A stretch of 64,000 nucleotides of DNA from SYIM01 sp041182885 (GCA_049423065.1 JBMSQB010000005.1:38876-102875), one strand, 5' to 3'. Counted from the stretch's first letter, positions 51,282 through 59,767 are shown. Notes: generated by a model not told the origin, from the letters alone. Numbers and translations: made by a program.

Positions 51282-52430
51282 TCAGCGAGCGCCAACGCGC
51301 GCGGGCGCGCCGGGTCTGAGCAGGCCGACATTGATCGCGATCACCCGATCGCCGGCAGAAAGCCCGGACACCACCTCGACCAGACCCATTCCGCCAGCCG
51401 GTGCGCGGGCCGCATCGTCAAGAAGGCCCAGCCGGACTTCGCGTTCGGCAATGACCTCGCCGTCGATCAGGTAGACAAACCGTCGGCCTGCTGCATCCCG
51501 AACCGCAGCCGGAGGCACTGCAATGACGCCTTCCCGGGTTTCGAGGATCAGCGAGCCCTGAGCGAACAGACCCGCGCGCAGGCGCTCATCGCCCCGATCG
51601 AGGCCGATGTAGACCGCGATTGCGCGGGTGCCCGCCTGCGTGGCGGGGTTGATCCGAAGCACTCTACCGCCGAAGGCCTCCGGGACGCCCTCGATGCGCA
51701 TCGTGACCCGCTGACCGATTCGCAGGCCCCCCGCTTCTCCGGCGGGCACCTGCGCCTCCAGTTCAAGGCGCGACAGATCGACGATCGACAGAATCCGGTT
51801 GTCGGGCGAGACCTTTTCCCCCGGCTGCACAAAGCGTTGCGACACCAGGCCCGACATCGGAGCGGTAATGCGGGTATCGGCGAGCGACTTTCGCGCCTGG
51901 TCGAGGAGCGACTGCGCGCTGTCGCGCGCTGCGCTCGCCACATCCACGCTCCAGCGGGCATTGTCAAAGGCGTTCTGCGAGATGAAATTTTTCTCGAGCA
52001 GTGCCTGGTTGTTTGCGAGCGTACGGCGCGCCTGCTCGAGTTGCGCCTGCGCCGACCGAAGCGCTGCTTCGCGTTCGCTCACCCGCAACTGAAACTCGGT
52101 CGGGTCGATGCTGGCCACCCGTTCCCCCGCCTTCACCGACATGCCTTCGCGCACCGTGATCTCGCTGATATCACCCGAGACCCGTGATTTGACGATGGTC
52201 TGGATCGTGGCGGTGAGCGTCCCGGTGATGGGCACCACGCGAGTGAGCGCGACCGGCTCGAGTCTGATCACCTCGGCCGCCGAGAATTCGAGCGCACGCG
52301 CGGTGCTCGCTGCTGGCGGCTGGGGAGGCTGCGCAACCGGGTTGTGCTGCGAGCGCTGCCACCAAACCACTGCTCCCGCTGCGATGCCAAGTCCGACGAT
52401 GATCAGCCCCAGTGTGCGGGTTCGGCTCAC
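51282..52430 (-). CDS. RND efflux periplasmic adaptor (membrane fusion protein)
   Basis: A 382-residue adaptor with an N-terminal membrane anchor (LGLIIVGLGIAAGAVVWW) and no lipobox, a biotin-lipoyl-like domain split by a coiled-coil hairpin (REAALRSAQAQLEQARRTLA), then the beta-barrel and membrane-proximal domains (ITAPMSGLVSQRFVQPGEKV onward). It bridges the pump and the TolC-like channel. The start is a GTG overlapping the tetR stop by four bases, so the regulator and pump are one operon. Confidence 0.94.
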   Translation of the reverse strand: MSRTRTLGLIIVGLGIAAGAVVWWQRSQHNPVAQPPQPPAASTARALEFSAAEVIRLEPVALTRVVPITGTLTATIQTIVKSRVSGDISEITVREGMSVKAGERVASIDPTEFQLRVSEREAALRSAQAQLEQARRTLANNQALLEKNFISQNAFDNARWSVDVASAARDSAQSLLDQARKSLADTRITAPMSGLVSQRFVQPGEKVSPDNRILSIVDLSRLELEAQVPAGEAGGLRIGQRVTMRIEGVPEAFGGRVLRINPATQAGTRAIAVYIGLDRGDERLRAGLFAQGSLILETREGVIAVPPAAVRDAAGRRFVYLIDGEVIAEREVRLGLLDDAARAPAGGMGLVEVVSGLSAGDRVIAINVGLLRPGAPARVGAR

Positions 52431-53092
52431 GATGCCGCCCCCATGGGCTTGAGCGCTGCCAGTACCAGTTCGGTATGGGTTCTGAGGAAGCGCTCGGTGG
52501 GCACGACCTCGATTTCGGCGCAGCTTGGTGCAATCGAACGCATCCAGATTGCTTTCAGGATGAGCGGCGACATCCAGAGAACGGTGGCCGCCTCGACATC
52601 TACTGCACGGAATTCACCCGATGCGATGCCCCGGTTGAGGATCAAGCCAAGCAATTGCCAGGTGGGAAGCGTGACCTCTTCGAGAAAGAAACGGGTGATG
52701 TCAGGGAAATTTCCCGCTTCGCCCACGATCAGTTTGGCAATACCTGCGAGTCGGGTTTCGCCGACCTGGTGCCACCAGTCGTGGAAGAACCGGCCCAGCA
52801 GTTCAGCGCTGGCAAGCGTGGAGCGCCCGATGTCCTGCCGGAAGGCTTCGATGAGCGGCAGCGCGTTGCTTCGGATCACCGCCTTGAACAGATCGTCCTT
52901 GCCGTCGTAGTAGAGGTAGAGCGTGCCCTTGCTTACGCCTGCGCGGGACGCAACGTCTTCCAGGCGCGTGGCGGCGTAGCCGCGCTCGACGAAGCAGTCA
53001 AGAGCGGCTTCTAGCAGCTCGGCCGGACGACTTTCCTTGCGGCGTTCCCAGCGCGGGGACGCGGCCGATGGGTAGGACGAGGGGTTGGCCAT
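52427..53092 (-). CDS. TetR/AcrR family transcriptional regulator
   Basis: A 221-residue regulator with the N-terminal helix-turn-helix at about 24-70 (ALDCFVERGYAATRLEDVAS, then AGVSKGTLYLYYDGKDDLF), and a C-terminal ligand-binding domain of the AcrR C-terminal type (PLILKAIWMRSIAPS). Being first in the operon with the pump, it probably represses it and itself through the palindrome at 53126-53139. Ligand unknown, likely a pump substrate. Confidence 0.94.
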   Translation of the reverse strand: MANPSSYPSAASPRWERRKESRPAELLEAALDCFVERGYAATRLEDVASRAGVSKGTLYLYYDGKDDLFKAVIRSNALPLIEAFRQDIGRSTLASAELLGRFFHDWWHQVGETRLAGIAKLIVGEAGNFPDITRFFLEEVTLPTWQLLGLILNRGIASGEFRAVDVEAATVLWMSPLILKAIWMRSIAPSCAEIEVVPTERFLRTHTELVLAALKPMGAAS

Positions 53093-53120
53093 GGCGGGGT
53101 GGCGATGTAGACGGCCCAGT

Positions 53121-53150
53121 CTATTACTGACCGGTAAGTCATTAAGTCTA
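53121..53150 (-). promoter_or_regulatory. tetR-pump operon promoter with operator
   Basis: On the minus strand TAGACT (-35, 53145-53150) and TAATAG (-10, 53121-53126) are 18 bases apart. Between them lies ACTTACCGGTCAGT (53126-53139), a 14-base inverted repeat with one mismatch pair, centred on ACCGGT, a likely TetR-family operator blocking the promoter. Confidence 0.65.
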
Positions 53151-53252
53151 CATGATTGCTTACAACTCTTGCAGAGATGGTCTAGTTGAAGGTTGACCGT
53201 TCCCGGTACTGTCGGGCTGTCCTATCCGTCAGATCCCCCAGGAGTATCGATC

Positions 53253-53723
53253 ATGAAGTCCCGATTCCCGATTGCCCTCAGTGTCTGCCTGCTTGCGACG
53301 GCGTTGCCGCCGGTGGCGCAGGCCAGTGATTCGCTTCTGGGCGCGGTCGTGGGTGCAGGCGCCGGCGCGCTGCTGGGCCAGGCGTTCGGCGGCCGTGACG
53401 GTGCGATCGCTGGGGGTGTGATCGGTGCGCTGGCGGGCGCTGCGCAGAGCGCACACGATCCGGTGGTGCGGGTTGCGCCGCCAGTGGTTTATCACCCGCA
53501 CGCCTATCAGCCGCAGGTGGTCTATACCGCGCCGGGCCCCTACTACCCGCCGGTCTATGGCGCTCACCCGGTCTACGGACCTGCCTACACCTACAGTGCG
53601 CCGCCGGCAGTGATCTATCGGAGTGCGCCGGTGGTGGTGATCACCCATGGCCGTCCGCATCATCACCACGGGCATGGTTATGGGCACGGCTACGGGCACG
53701 GTCGCGGCCACTGGCACCGCTGA
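53253..53723 (+). CDS. Glycine-zipper envelope protein with His/Gly/Tyr-rich tail
   Basis: A 156-residue exported protein. Signal peptide residues 1-24 with cleavage after VAQA; residues 29-64 form a glycine-zipper segment (GAVVGAGAGALLGQAFGG and AIAGGVIGALAG), as in outer-membrane lipoproteins and SlyB/RcnB-like proteins; then a Pro/Tyr-rich stretch; and the tail HHHHGHGYGHGYGHGRGH, which could bind nickel, copper or zinc. There is no lipobox. AGGAG precedes the ATG. Divergent from tetR. Function unknown. Confidence 0.82.
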   Translation: MKSRFPIALSVCLLATALPPVAQASDSLLGAVVGAGAGALLGQAFGGRDGAIAGGVIGALAGAAQSAHDPVVRVAPPVVYHPHAYQPQVVYTAPGPYYPPVYGAHPVYGPAYTYSAPPAVIYRSAPVVVITHGRPHHHHGHGYGHGYGHGRGHWHR

Positions 53724-53740
53724 CGTGACTTGCTGCGTGA

Positions 53741-53766
53741 AGGCCTCGCGGCGTCGAGGCCTCCCG
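53741..53766. terminator. Hairpin between the glycine-zipper gene and uppP
   Basis: AGGCCTCG (53741-53748) pairs perfectly with CGAGGCCT (53755-53762) around CGGCGT. Placed between convergent genes it could stop both transcripts, but no good T-run follows closely. Confidence 0.42.
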
Positions 53767-53772
53767 CCAGTT

Positions 53773-53794
53773 TTCGCTCAGTCTTCGCTCAGTC
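53773..53794. repeat. 11-base direct duplication at the uppP stop
   Basis: TTCGCTCAGTC occurs twice head to tail (53773-53783 and 53784-53794). The second copy holds the last bases and stop codon of uppP on the minus strand. Confidence 0.6.
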
Positions 53795-54637
53795 GGCCCA
53801 GCTGACCACGCCGGTCCAGGCGGTGATCAGCACCACGCCGCCAAACACAATCCGATACCAGGCAAACACCACGAAGCTGTGCGTGGCGACAAAGCGCATG
53901 AGCCAGTGCACGCACGCGAGCGCGCTCGCAAACGACACGATCAATCCCACGGCGAAGAGCGGCAGATCGGCGGCATCAAGCAGTGCCCGCTGTTTCCAGG
54001 TGTCGTAGGCGCCTGCGCCAATCAGGGTGGGAATTGCGAGATAGAAAGAAAATTCGGTGGCCACCTGCCGGGACAGCCCGAACAGCATTCCGCCGATGAT
54101 GGTGGCGCCCGAGCGGCTGGTGCCGGGGATGAGCGCTGCCGCCTGAGCCAGACCCAGTTTCAGCGCGTCAATGGGTGCGAGCTGATCAATGTCGCTCACC
54201 CGCGCAGGCGCGGTGGCGCGCGCCGCTCGTCTCTCGGCCCACATGATGATCAGGCCGCCCACGATGAAGGCAGTGGCCACCGGCACCGGCGAGAACAGGT
54301 GCTGTTTGATGGTTTTTGCAAACAGCAGCCCGAGCACCGCTGCGGGCAGGAACGCGATCAGCACATTGACGGCAAAGCGGGTGGCGCGCGGATCGCGCCC
54401 GAAGCCGACAAGCGTTGCGCCGATTCGGGCCCGGAAGTAGACGATGACTGCAACCATTGCACCGGTCTGGATGGCCACGCTGAACAGCTTGGCTTTCTCG
54501 CCGTGAAAACCCAGCAGGCTGGATGCGAGGATCAGATGACCGGTACTCGAGATCGGCAGAAATTCGGTCAGGCCTTCCACCACGCCCAGGATCAGAGCCT
54601 TCACGAGCAGCGGCAGCGCAACCAGCAGTTCAAACAT
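53789..54637 (-). CDS. uppP: Undecaprenyl-diphosphatase
   Basis: Recycles undecaprenyl pyrophosphate to the monophosphate carrier for peptidoglycan and O-antigen, and gives bacitracin resistance. The 282-residue membrane protein has both signature blocks, VEGLTEFLPISSTGHLILAS and IPGTSRSGATIIGGM. I chose the ATG at 54637 (MFELLVALPLLVKAL), preceded by GGAG, rather than the longer frame. It overlaps the end of the phosphodiesterase gene by eight bases, so they are probably co-translated. Confidence 0.96.
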   Translation of the reverse strand: MFELLVALPLLVKALILGVVEGLTEFLPISSTGHLILASSLLGFHGEKAKLFSVAIQTGAMVAVIVYFRARIGATLVGFGRDPRATRFAVNVLIAFLPAAVLGLLFAKTIKQHLFSPVPVATAFIVGGLIIMWAERRAARATAPARVSDIDQLAPIDALKLGLAQAAALIPGTSRSGATIIGGMLFGLSRQVATEFSFYLAIPTLIGAGAYDTWKQRALLDAADLPLFAVGLIVSFASALACVHWLMRFVATHSFVVFAWYRIVFGGVVLITAWTGVVSWAD

Positions 54638-55892
54638 GGACAATTCTCCGGCCGGTGGCCGATGGGAGGCGGCTGCCGTCAGCCACCGCAGCCACTGGAA
54701 CATTGATTTCGTCAGCATGCGTGCCGCCGTGCATGCCGACGAAGGTGGGTGGTGTCTCGCCGGGCAGCGACTGGGTGAGGCAGAAGCGGTCACGGCCGAT
54801 GAGGGTGTATGTGCCGATCCGGTCGCGCAGCAGGGACTGGCTTGGCGCTGCGGGCCCGAAGCAGCCAGCCTCGATCAGCACACGGCTCTCATGACAGTCA
54901 AAGGAATCGCCCAGGGTGGCCGATACCTCGCGGGCGAAGGCGGCTTCGAGCCCCGGCCGCACCTGGCAGAACGCCACGCGGGGCTCGCCCGATAGGGGTG
55001 ATGCGAGCATGGCGGCCAGATGGGGGAACGACTCCATTCTGAGGATCTGTTCGGGGGGTACATCAATGAAACCATGATCTGCCGTGGCAACCAGCAGGGT
55101 GTCGGTGCCAAGCAGGTCGGTTGCGATGTCGGCAAAGAGGGCGTCAAACGCCTTCAGGGCCTGGTAAGCGGGCTCGCTGGCACTGCCGGACTCATGTGCA
55201 GTCATGTCGAAGTGCGGCAAATAAACATAGACATAGTGCCCCTCGGGTGCCGGGGTGGCCAGGGCCTCGACAATCAGCTGCCGGACCTCGCCCAGCTTCG
55301 CGTAACCACGCCGGGTTGACCCTGCGAACGCATGCCGGGTGAAGGCGGAGTCGGCGATCCACGACGGTTGCAGCACCGTGCAGTGGGCCTGCATGTCGCG
55401 ACTGAGGGCCGACCACTGAAACAGGTCACCGGGCTCGACCTGTCCGGGCATGCCCCAGAAGTCGAGAGGAAGCGGCCGCACGACGGCATGGTGGAATGGC
55501 GACCAGAGGTGCCAGCCAGTCACCGCATGCCCGGCGGGCGTCTGGCCCGAGGCGAAGGTGGTGATCGCCGGCGCCGTGCTGGACGGAAAGGTGGACTCGA
55601 TCTCGCACAGGCGCGATCGGGCAAGCGGTCCGGAGGGGCTCAACTGGTCAATCTGCGCGCAGCCAACGCCATCGAGCAGCAGCAGAACGATGTGCTGCGC
55701 CTCGTCGATGACGCGCCCGAGCGCGGGGTTCGAAAGCGGGGCCAGAGCGGGTCGCCGAGCGGGCGATCCGAAGCGGCGCCCGATCTGCGCGGCGAGGTTG
55801 GCGATGGTCCGGCCCTGTGTGTAGGCCGGAACATGAAAGGGATTGGGCGCAGGCCTCAACGGAGCAATCGCCGTGTCATGACGAGATCCCAC
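54630..55892 (-). CDS. Alkaline phosphatase superfamily protein (nucleotide pyrophosphatase/phosphodiesterase type)
   Basis: A 420-residue metal-dependent phospho-transfer protein: VLLLLDGVGC holds the first metal Asp, FPSSTAPAITTFASG the nucleophile region, HFDMTAHESG the next ligands, and VATADHGFID plus GMHGGTHADE the remaining His/Asp set. No signal peptide is seen, so it is probably cytoplasmic. The best start is a GTG at 55892, overlapping trmB by 37 bases; no ribosome site is evident and the true start may differ. Substrate unknown. Confidence 0.82.
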   Translation of the reverse strand: MGSRHDTAIAPLRPAPNPFHVPAYTQGRTIANLAAQIGRRFGSPARRPALAPLSNPALGRVIDEAQHIVLLLLDGVGCAQIDQLSPSGPLARSRLCEIESTFPSSTAPAITTFASGQTPAGHAVTGWHLWSPFHHAVVRPLPLDFWGMPGQVEPGDLFQWSALSRDMQAHCTVLQPSWIADSAFTRHAFAGSTRRGYAKLGEVRQLIVEALATPAPEGHYVYVYLPHFDMTAHESGSASEPAYQALKAFDALFADIATDLLGTDTLLVATADHGFIDVPPEQILRMESFPHLAAMLASPLSGEPRVAFCQVRPGLEAAFAREVSATLGDSFDCHESRVLIEAGCFGPAAPSQSLLRDRIGTYTLIGRDRFCLTQSLPGETPPTFVGMHGGTHADEINVPVAAVADGSRLPSATGRRIVHV

Positions 55893-56581
55893 ACGCCGTG
55901 CCCAAGCGCCAGACCCCGGCGCTCGAACTTGGTGGGCGGTCGGTAGGCTGGGCGCTCGGCAAACCCGCGTGCTTCGGCGATATCCTCGGACAACCGGACC
56001 TCGCCCGCGGTGTTCTCGAGCAGGGGTTCGTTTGAAAGCACCTGCAGCATTTGAAGCGCGTAGTGGGCCCAGTCGGTTGCGCAGTGAAGCACGCCACCCG
56101 GCGCAAGCCGGCTTGCGATGAGCGCGACGACCTCGGGCCGGATCAGGCGACGCTTGTGGTGGCGCGCCTTGGGCCAGGGGTCGGGAAAGAACACGTGCAC
56201 CGCGGCAAGGCTCGCGGGCGACATCATGTGCGCAAGCACATCGATTGCATCGTGTTGAATGATGCGCAGATTGGTGAGTCCTGCCTCGTCAATTCGCCTG
56301 AGGAGCGATCCCACCCCGGCAGGGTAGACCTCCACGCCGAGGAAATTCCGCTCGGGTTGGGCCTGTGCGATGGCGGCGGTTGATTCGCCCATGCCGAATC
56401 CGATCTCGAGCACCAGCGGGCCGTCTCGCCCAAAAACAGTCGATGCGGCGAGGGGTTCAGCAGAATAGGGAATGCCGAACTGGGGAAGGAGCGCGTCGTA
56501 GGCGCTTCGCTGACCGGAGGTGAAATGCCCGCGTCGACCGGAAAACGAGCGGATGTGAGGGTGATCGGATTCTGAAGACAT
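55856..56581 (-). CDS. trmB: tRNA (guanine-N7)-methyltransferase
   Basis: Makes m7G46 in the variable loop of tRNAs. The 241-residue SAM enzyme has motif I LVLEIGFGMGESTAAIA, the TrmB signature VHVFFPDPWPKARHHKRRL, and the C-terminal TKFERRGLALGHGVWDL. Length and motifs are standard. ATG 56581. Its 3' end overlaps the phosphodiesterase start. Confidence 0.96.
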   Translation of the reverse strand: MSSESDHPHIRSFSGRRGHFTSGQRSAYDALLPQFGIPYSAEPLAASTVFGRDGPLVLEIGFGMGESTAAIAQAQPERNFLGVEVYPAGVGSLLRRIDEAGLTNLRIIQHDAIDVLAHMMSPASLAAVHVFFPDPWPKARHHKRRLIRPEVVALIASRLAPGGVLHCATDWAHYALQMLQVLSNEPLLENTAGEVRLSEDIAEARGFAERPAYRPPTKFERRGLALGHGVWDLVMTRRLLR

Positions 56582-56599
56582 CGGAGGGGCGGGGCGTTC

Positions 56600-56618
56600 T
56601 GATCAGCCTCTGATCATA
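56600..56618 (-). promoter_or_regulatory. trmB -10 with paired TGATCA sites
   Basis: TATGAT on the minus strand (56613-56618) lies about 32 bases before trmB. Two TGATCA palindromes (56600-56605, 56611-56616) sit exactly 11 bases apart, one helical turn, beside or within it. A regulator site is possible but unproven. Confidence 0.33.
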
Positions 56619-56784
56619 CCCGTGGCCGGTTGCTGCCGAGCGTCTGGCGAACCCGTCTGGCGGCCGCCGATCATCGTCATGCGGCGCGAATACCTTGCAT
56701 CGACGCTGGTGGATCAAATCAGAATCACATGGCTGTGCTAAAGATCCATGGTCATCAACCCTTCTCGCGCGAAAGTCGAAAACC

Positions 56785-57621
56785 ATGCGTGCTCTGCCGT
56801 TTGCAGGCGGTCGGTTCAGTTGCCAGATGGCCCTTGTCCTGGCTCTCGGTTGTGCGGGCGTTGCATGCGCCGAGGATCGTGCCGCGAACCCGCCGGGCGA
56901 GACACCAGCCGGGCCCGTATCCAGGACCGGGGATACCCCATCGGAGGCACCGTTTGGCCTCTCCCGCTGGGGCGTGGGCGCAAGCTGGTACGGCTACGCG
57001 GAATCGGCCATGCAGATTACCGGTCCCGCGCTTGGGCTGCGCGCCGATCGACCGTTTCAGGCCGCCGATCGGCCCTGGATGCTTGAAGGCGAGGTGTCGG
57101 TGGGCCGCGCCAACTACTCAAGCCCGGTCAGCGGAGACATCAATGGGCTGCCGCGTATCGGGTCGGCGTTTTTTGTGCACCCTGGCAATCGACCTTCTGC
57201 CGCCTGGATCCCGCGCCCGGAATTCGGGCTCACCACCGAATGGACCGACCTTCGCGGCCGCTCCACGGCGGGCAAGGAGGGCTATGAGCGGTTCAACCTG
57301 TCGCTCTGGCTGGGTGGCTCCTGGGCGATCGCCGACGAGCAGCAGGCGAACGTGATGCAGTTGCGCGCGGCGCTTCTGCTCGCAGGCTGGCAGCGGTCGA
57401 TGCTGGCACAGGCGGGTGCGCAGTATCAGAATGTCACCAACACCCAGCGTCGCGGTCTGATGCTGTCGCTGGAGCAACCCTGGCAGTGGGGCGAGACCCG
57501 CGCGAGCATTCGCGTGCAGCTGCGGGCGGTCGCGCGTTCCAACTTCGTGTCGGCCGGCGCCAATACAGTGTATGAGCCCGCCAATCGCAGTGCCGAGCTC
57601 AGCGTGACGTTCTGGCAGTAG
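56785..57621 (+). CDS. Putative outer-membrane beta-barrel protein
   Basis: A 278-residue protein with a signal peptide (MALVLALGCAGVACA, cleaved near residue 28). The mature part alternates short amphipathic strands rich in aromatic ends, for example GVGASWYGYAES and MLEGEVSVGRANYSS, and ends SAELSVTFWQ, which is like an outer-membrane barrel closing strand. I do not recognise a named family. ATG 56785 is chosen because the signal peptide follows; the frame is open 30 codons earlier. It converges on the transporter-like gene. Confidence 0.72.
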   Translation: MRALPFAGGRFSCQMALVLALGCAGVACAEDRAANPPGETPAGPVSRTGDTPSEAPFGLSRWGVGASWYGYAESAMQITGPALGLRADRPFQAADRPWMLEGEVSVGRANYSSPVSGDINGLPRIGSAFFVHPGNRPSAAWIPRPEFGLTTEWTDLRGRSTAGKEGYERFNLSLWLGGSWAIADEQQANVMQLRAALLLAGWQRSMLAQAGAQYQNVTNTQRRGLMLSLEQPWQWGETRASIRVQLRAVARSNFVSAGANTVYEPANRSAELSVTFWQ

Positions 57622-57652
57622 CGGGCCGGGCCTGGAAAAAGCCTCGGCAGGC

Positions 57653-59704
57653 TTACAGTTTTTTGAGAATGCTGAGCAGGTTGGAAAAATTGTCGGTCCA
57701 GGCCTTGAATCCCGGGCGCGGTTCAAGCCTCGTGAAATCGCGGAGCAACTCGGGCAGGCTTTCGAGCCGGCTGGGATCGACCAGAATCGCGAAGTGTGAC
57801 GGTCGGCAGAGCTCATCGTCGGCGACCTTGGTGACCTGATAGGCAAGCGCCACCTTGCCAAGCTCGGCTGCGGCCGCGGCCATCACCGGGCGCAGGTCAA
57901 GATAGTGGTTGGTGATGTTGAAGATCAGGTAGCCATCGGGGCGCATGTGCCGCAGGTACACCTTGATGGCTTCGATCGTGGCCAGGTGCGTGGGCACTGA
58001 ATCGCCAGAGAAAGCATCCATGGCGAGCACATCAAACTGCTGATCGGGTTCGCGCTCGAGCATCAGACGGCCATCGCCCAAAATCGAAACGATTTTCGCT
58101 GGCGAATCCGACAGAAATGTGAACTCGCTCCTGGCGAGATCGAGCACCTGTTCGTTGATTTCGTAGATGCGCATCTCGTCGCCCGGGCGACCGTAGACCG
58201 CGAGCGTGCCGGTACCCAGCCCGAGCACGCCCAGCTTTCGGGGCCGATCCTGAGGGAGGCTGCGAAAAACCCGCCCGATGCCGGATCGCTCGCAGAAGTA
58301 GGCAGTGGGGACGCGCCGCAATTTTTCGTCGAGGTATTGCTCGCCGTGGTTGATTCGGCCGTGCAGCATCACGCGCCGCATGCCGAAGTGTTCGTCCTTG
58401 ACGTCTTCCACCCGGGTCTGACTGTAGAAGTTGCGCACCACGGCACGAAAGCCCTCGACATAGGCGATCGAGAGGGTGGTGAGTCGCAGACCATAGAGCG
58501 CGACCAGAATCAGGAGGGCGACGCGCCACACTTTCGACAGCTCGCGCCACAACACTGCGAGCGTGAGCGCTGCGCAGAGGAACAATCCGATCGGGAGTTC
58601 GTAGTAGGCGTTGAAGATGGTGGGCGCAATCAGACCAACCAGCGTGCCGCCCAGCGCGCCGCCGATCGAGAGCATCAGATAGAACAGCGTGAGATGCCGC
58701 ACGGGTGGCTTGCGACGAACCAGTTCGCCGTGACAGACCATGCAGAACACGAAAAGCGACACGCAGGTGACGCCGATCAACACGGGCACCCAGGTGTAGA
58801 CGTCATGGACGCGATCGAGCGCGACGAACGCCAGCGGAAGAAGCGGCAGAAAGAGCTTGCGCACGTAATAACGCGGCGCATCAAAACAGAGGATGAAACT
58901 GAGGAGGTAGATGCTCAAGGGGAGCACCCACAGGAACGGGACCGGCGCAATGTCCTGCGTCAGGTGGCGGGTCATGGACAGCAGCAGAATCGATGCGGTG
59001 GCCGACAGACCCACCCAGATCAGCAGTTCGCCCGCGCCGGGCCGAGGGGCGTCGTCAGGCACTGCGGCCTGGGCGCTCGCTGCGGCTGATGCCGTACCGT
59101 CGCCCGCCCGCCAGGTGAGCCACGCGGTGCCGAGCGCCGCGGCCACAAACACCACATAGGCGATTGACCAGCTGTTGGCCTGGGCTTCGAGTGCAAGCGC
59201 GGGCTCGATCAGCACCGGGTAGGTGAGAAGCGCCAGCATGGAGGCGAGATTGGAGAGCGCGTAGAGGCGATAGGCGCGTGAGCCATCGCCACTGGCGATA
59301 CCGACCCGTGCATACCACGCCTGCATCAGCGGCCCGGTGGTGGAGAGCAGGAGGTAGGGTGCACCACACGCCACCGCGAGCACTGCAAGGACCGCGAGCG
59401 ACGGATAGTCGAGCGTCATGCCTTTCCAGGAAGCGTCGGCGGCCACCGGCAAGGTGACCAGCGATATCACCAGCAGGGCGGCGTGAACCAGCGGTTGACG
59501 TGACCGCGAGACCTTTTCATGGAGCCAGTGCACATAGCCATAACCCAGCAGCAGCACGCTCTGAAAAAAAACGATGCAGGTGCTCCAGACCGATGATGAC
59601 CCGCCGAACCACGGCAAGATCATCTTTGCCACGATCGGCTGGATCTGGAACAGCAGAAACGCCGACAGAAAAACGGTGGTGGCAAAAACGACCATGGCGC
59701 TCAT
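57653..59704 (-). CDS. Fused membrane-transport / spermidine synthase-like protein
   Basis: A 683-residue protein. The N-terminal 430 residues hold about a dozen membrane segments (VVFATTVFLSAFLLFQIQP, FLWVLPLSIYLLSFILCF and others) of the kind fused to spermidine synthases. The C-terminal domain (about 460-683) is a SAM-fold with KLGVLGLGTGTLAVYG, DVLAMDAFSGDSVPTH and YLIFNITNHYLDLRPV, so it resembles aminopropyltransferases but the polyamine site is uncertain. Start ATG 59704; a TTG further upstream and an ATG at 59695 are alternatives. Confidence 0.85.
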   Translation of the reverse strand: MSAMVVFATTVFLSAFLLFQIQPIVAKMILPWFGGSSSVWSTCIVFFQSVLLLGYGYVHWLHEKVSRSRQPLVHAALLVISLVTLPVAADASWKGMTLDYPSLAVLAVLAVACGAPYLLLSTTGPLMQAWYARVGIASGDGSRAYRLYALSNLASMLALLTYPVLIEPALALEAQANSWSIAYVVFVAAALGTAWLTWRAGDGTASAAASAQAAVPDDAPRPGAGELLIWVGLSATASILLLSMTRHLTQDIAPVPFLWVLPLSIYLLSFILCFDAPRYYVRKLFLPLLPLAFVALDRVHDVYTWVPVLIGVTCVSLFVFCMVCHGELVRRKPPVRHLTLFYLMLSIGGALGGTLVGLIAPTIFNAYYELPIGLFLCAALTLAVLWRELSKVWRVALLILVALYGLRLTTLSIAYVEGFRAVVRNFYSQTRVEDVKDEHFGMRRVMLHGRINHGEQYLDEKLRRVPTAYFCERSGIGRVFRSLPQDRPRKLGVLGLGTGTLAVYGRPGDEMRIYEINEQVLDLARSEFTFLSDSPAKIVSILGDGRLMLEREPDQQFDVLAMDAFSGDSVPTHLATIEAIKVYLRHMRPDGYLIFNITNHYLDLRPVMAAAAAELGKVALAYQVTKVADDELCRPSHFAILVDPSRLESLPELLRDFTRLEPRPGFKAWTDNFSNLLSILKKL

Positions 59705-59767
59705 ACGGTCCGCTCCGACGGCTGCAAAGGGGTTGGGCGAGCCGAAGGGTAACAAATCCGGCGGTGA

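Noticed and set aside
57630..57652. Hairpin GCCTG/CAGGC between the outer-membrane-like gene and the spermidine-synthase-like gene
   Set aside because: Only five pairs with a 13-base loop and no T-run; too weak to call a terminator.
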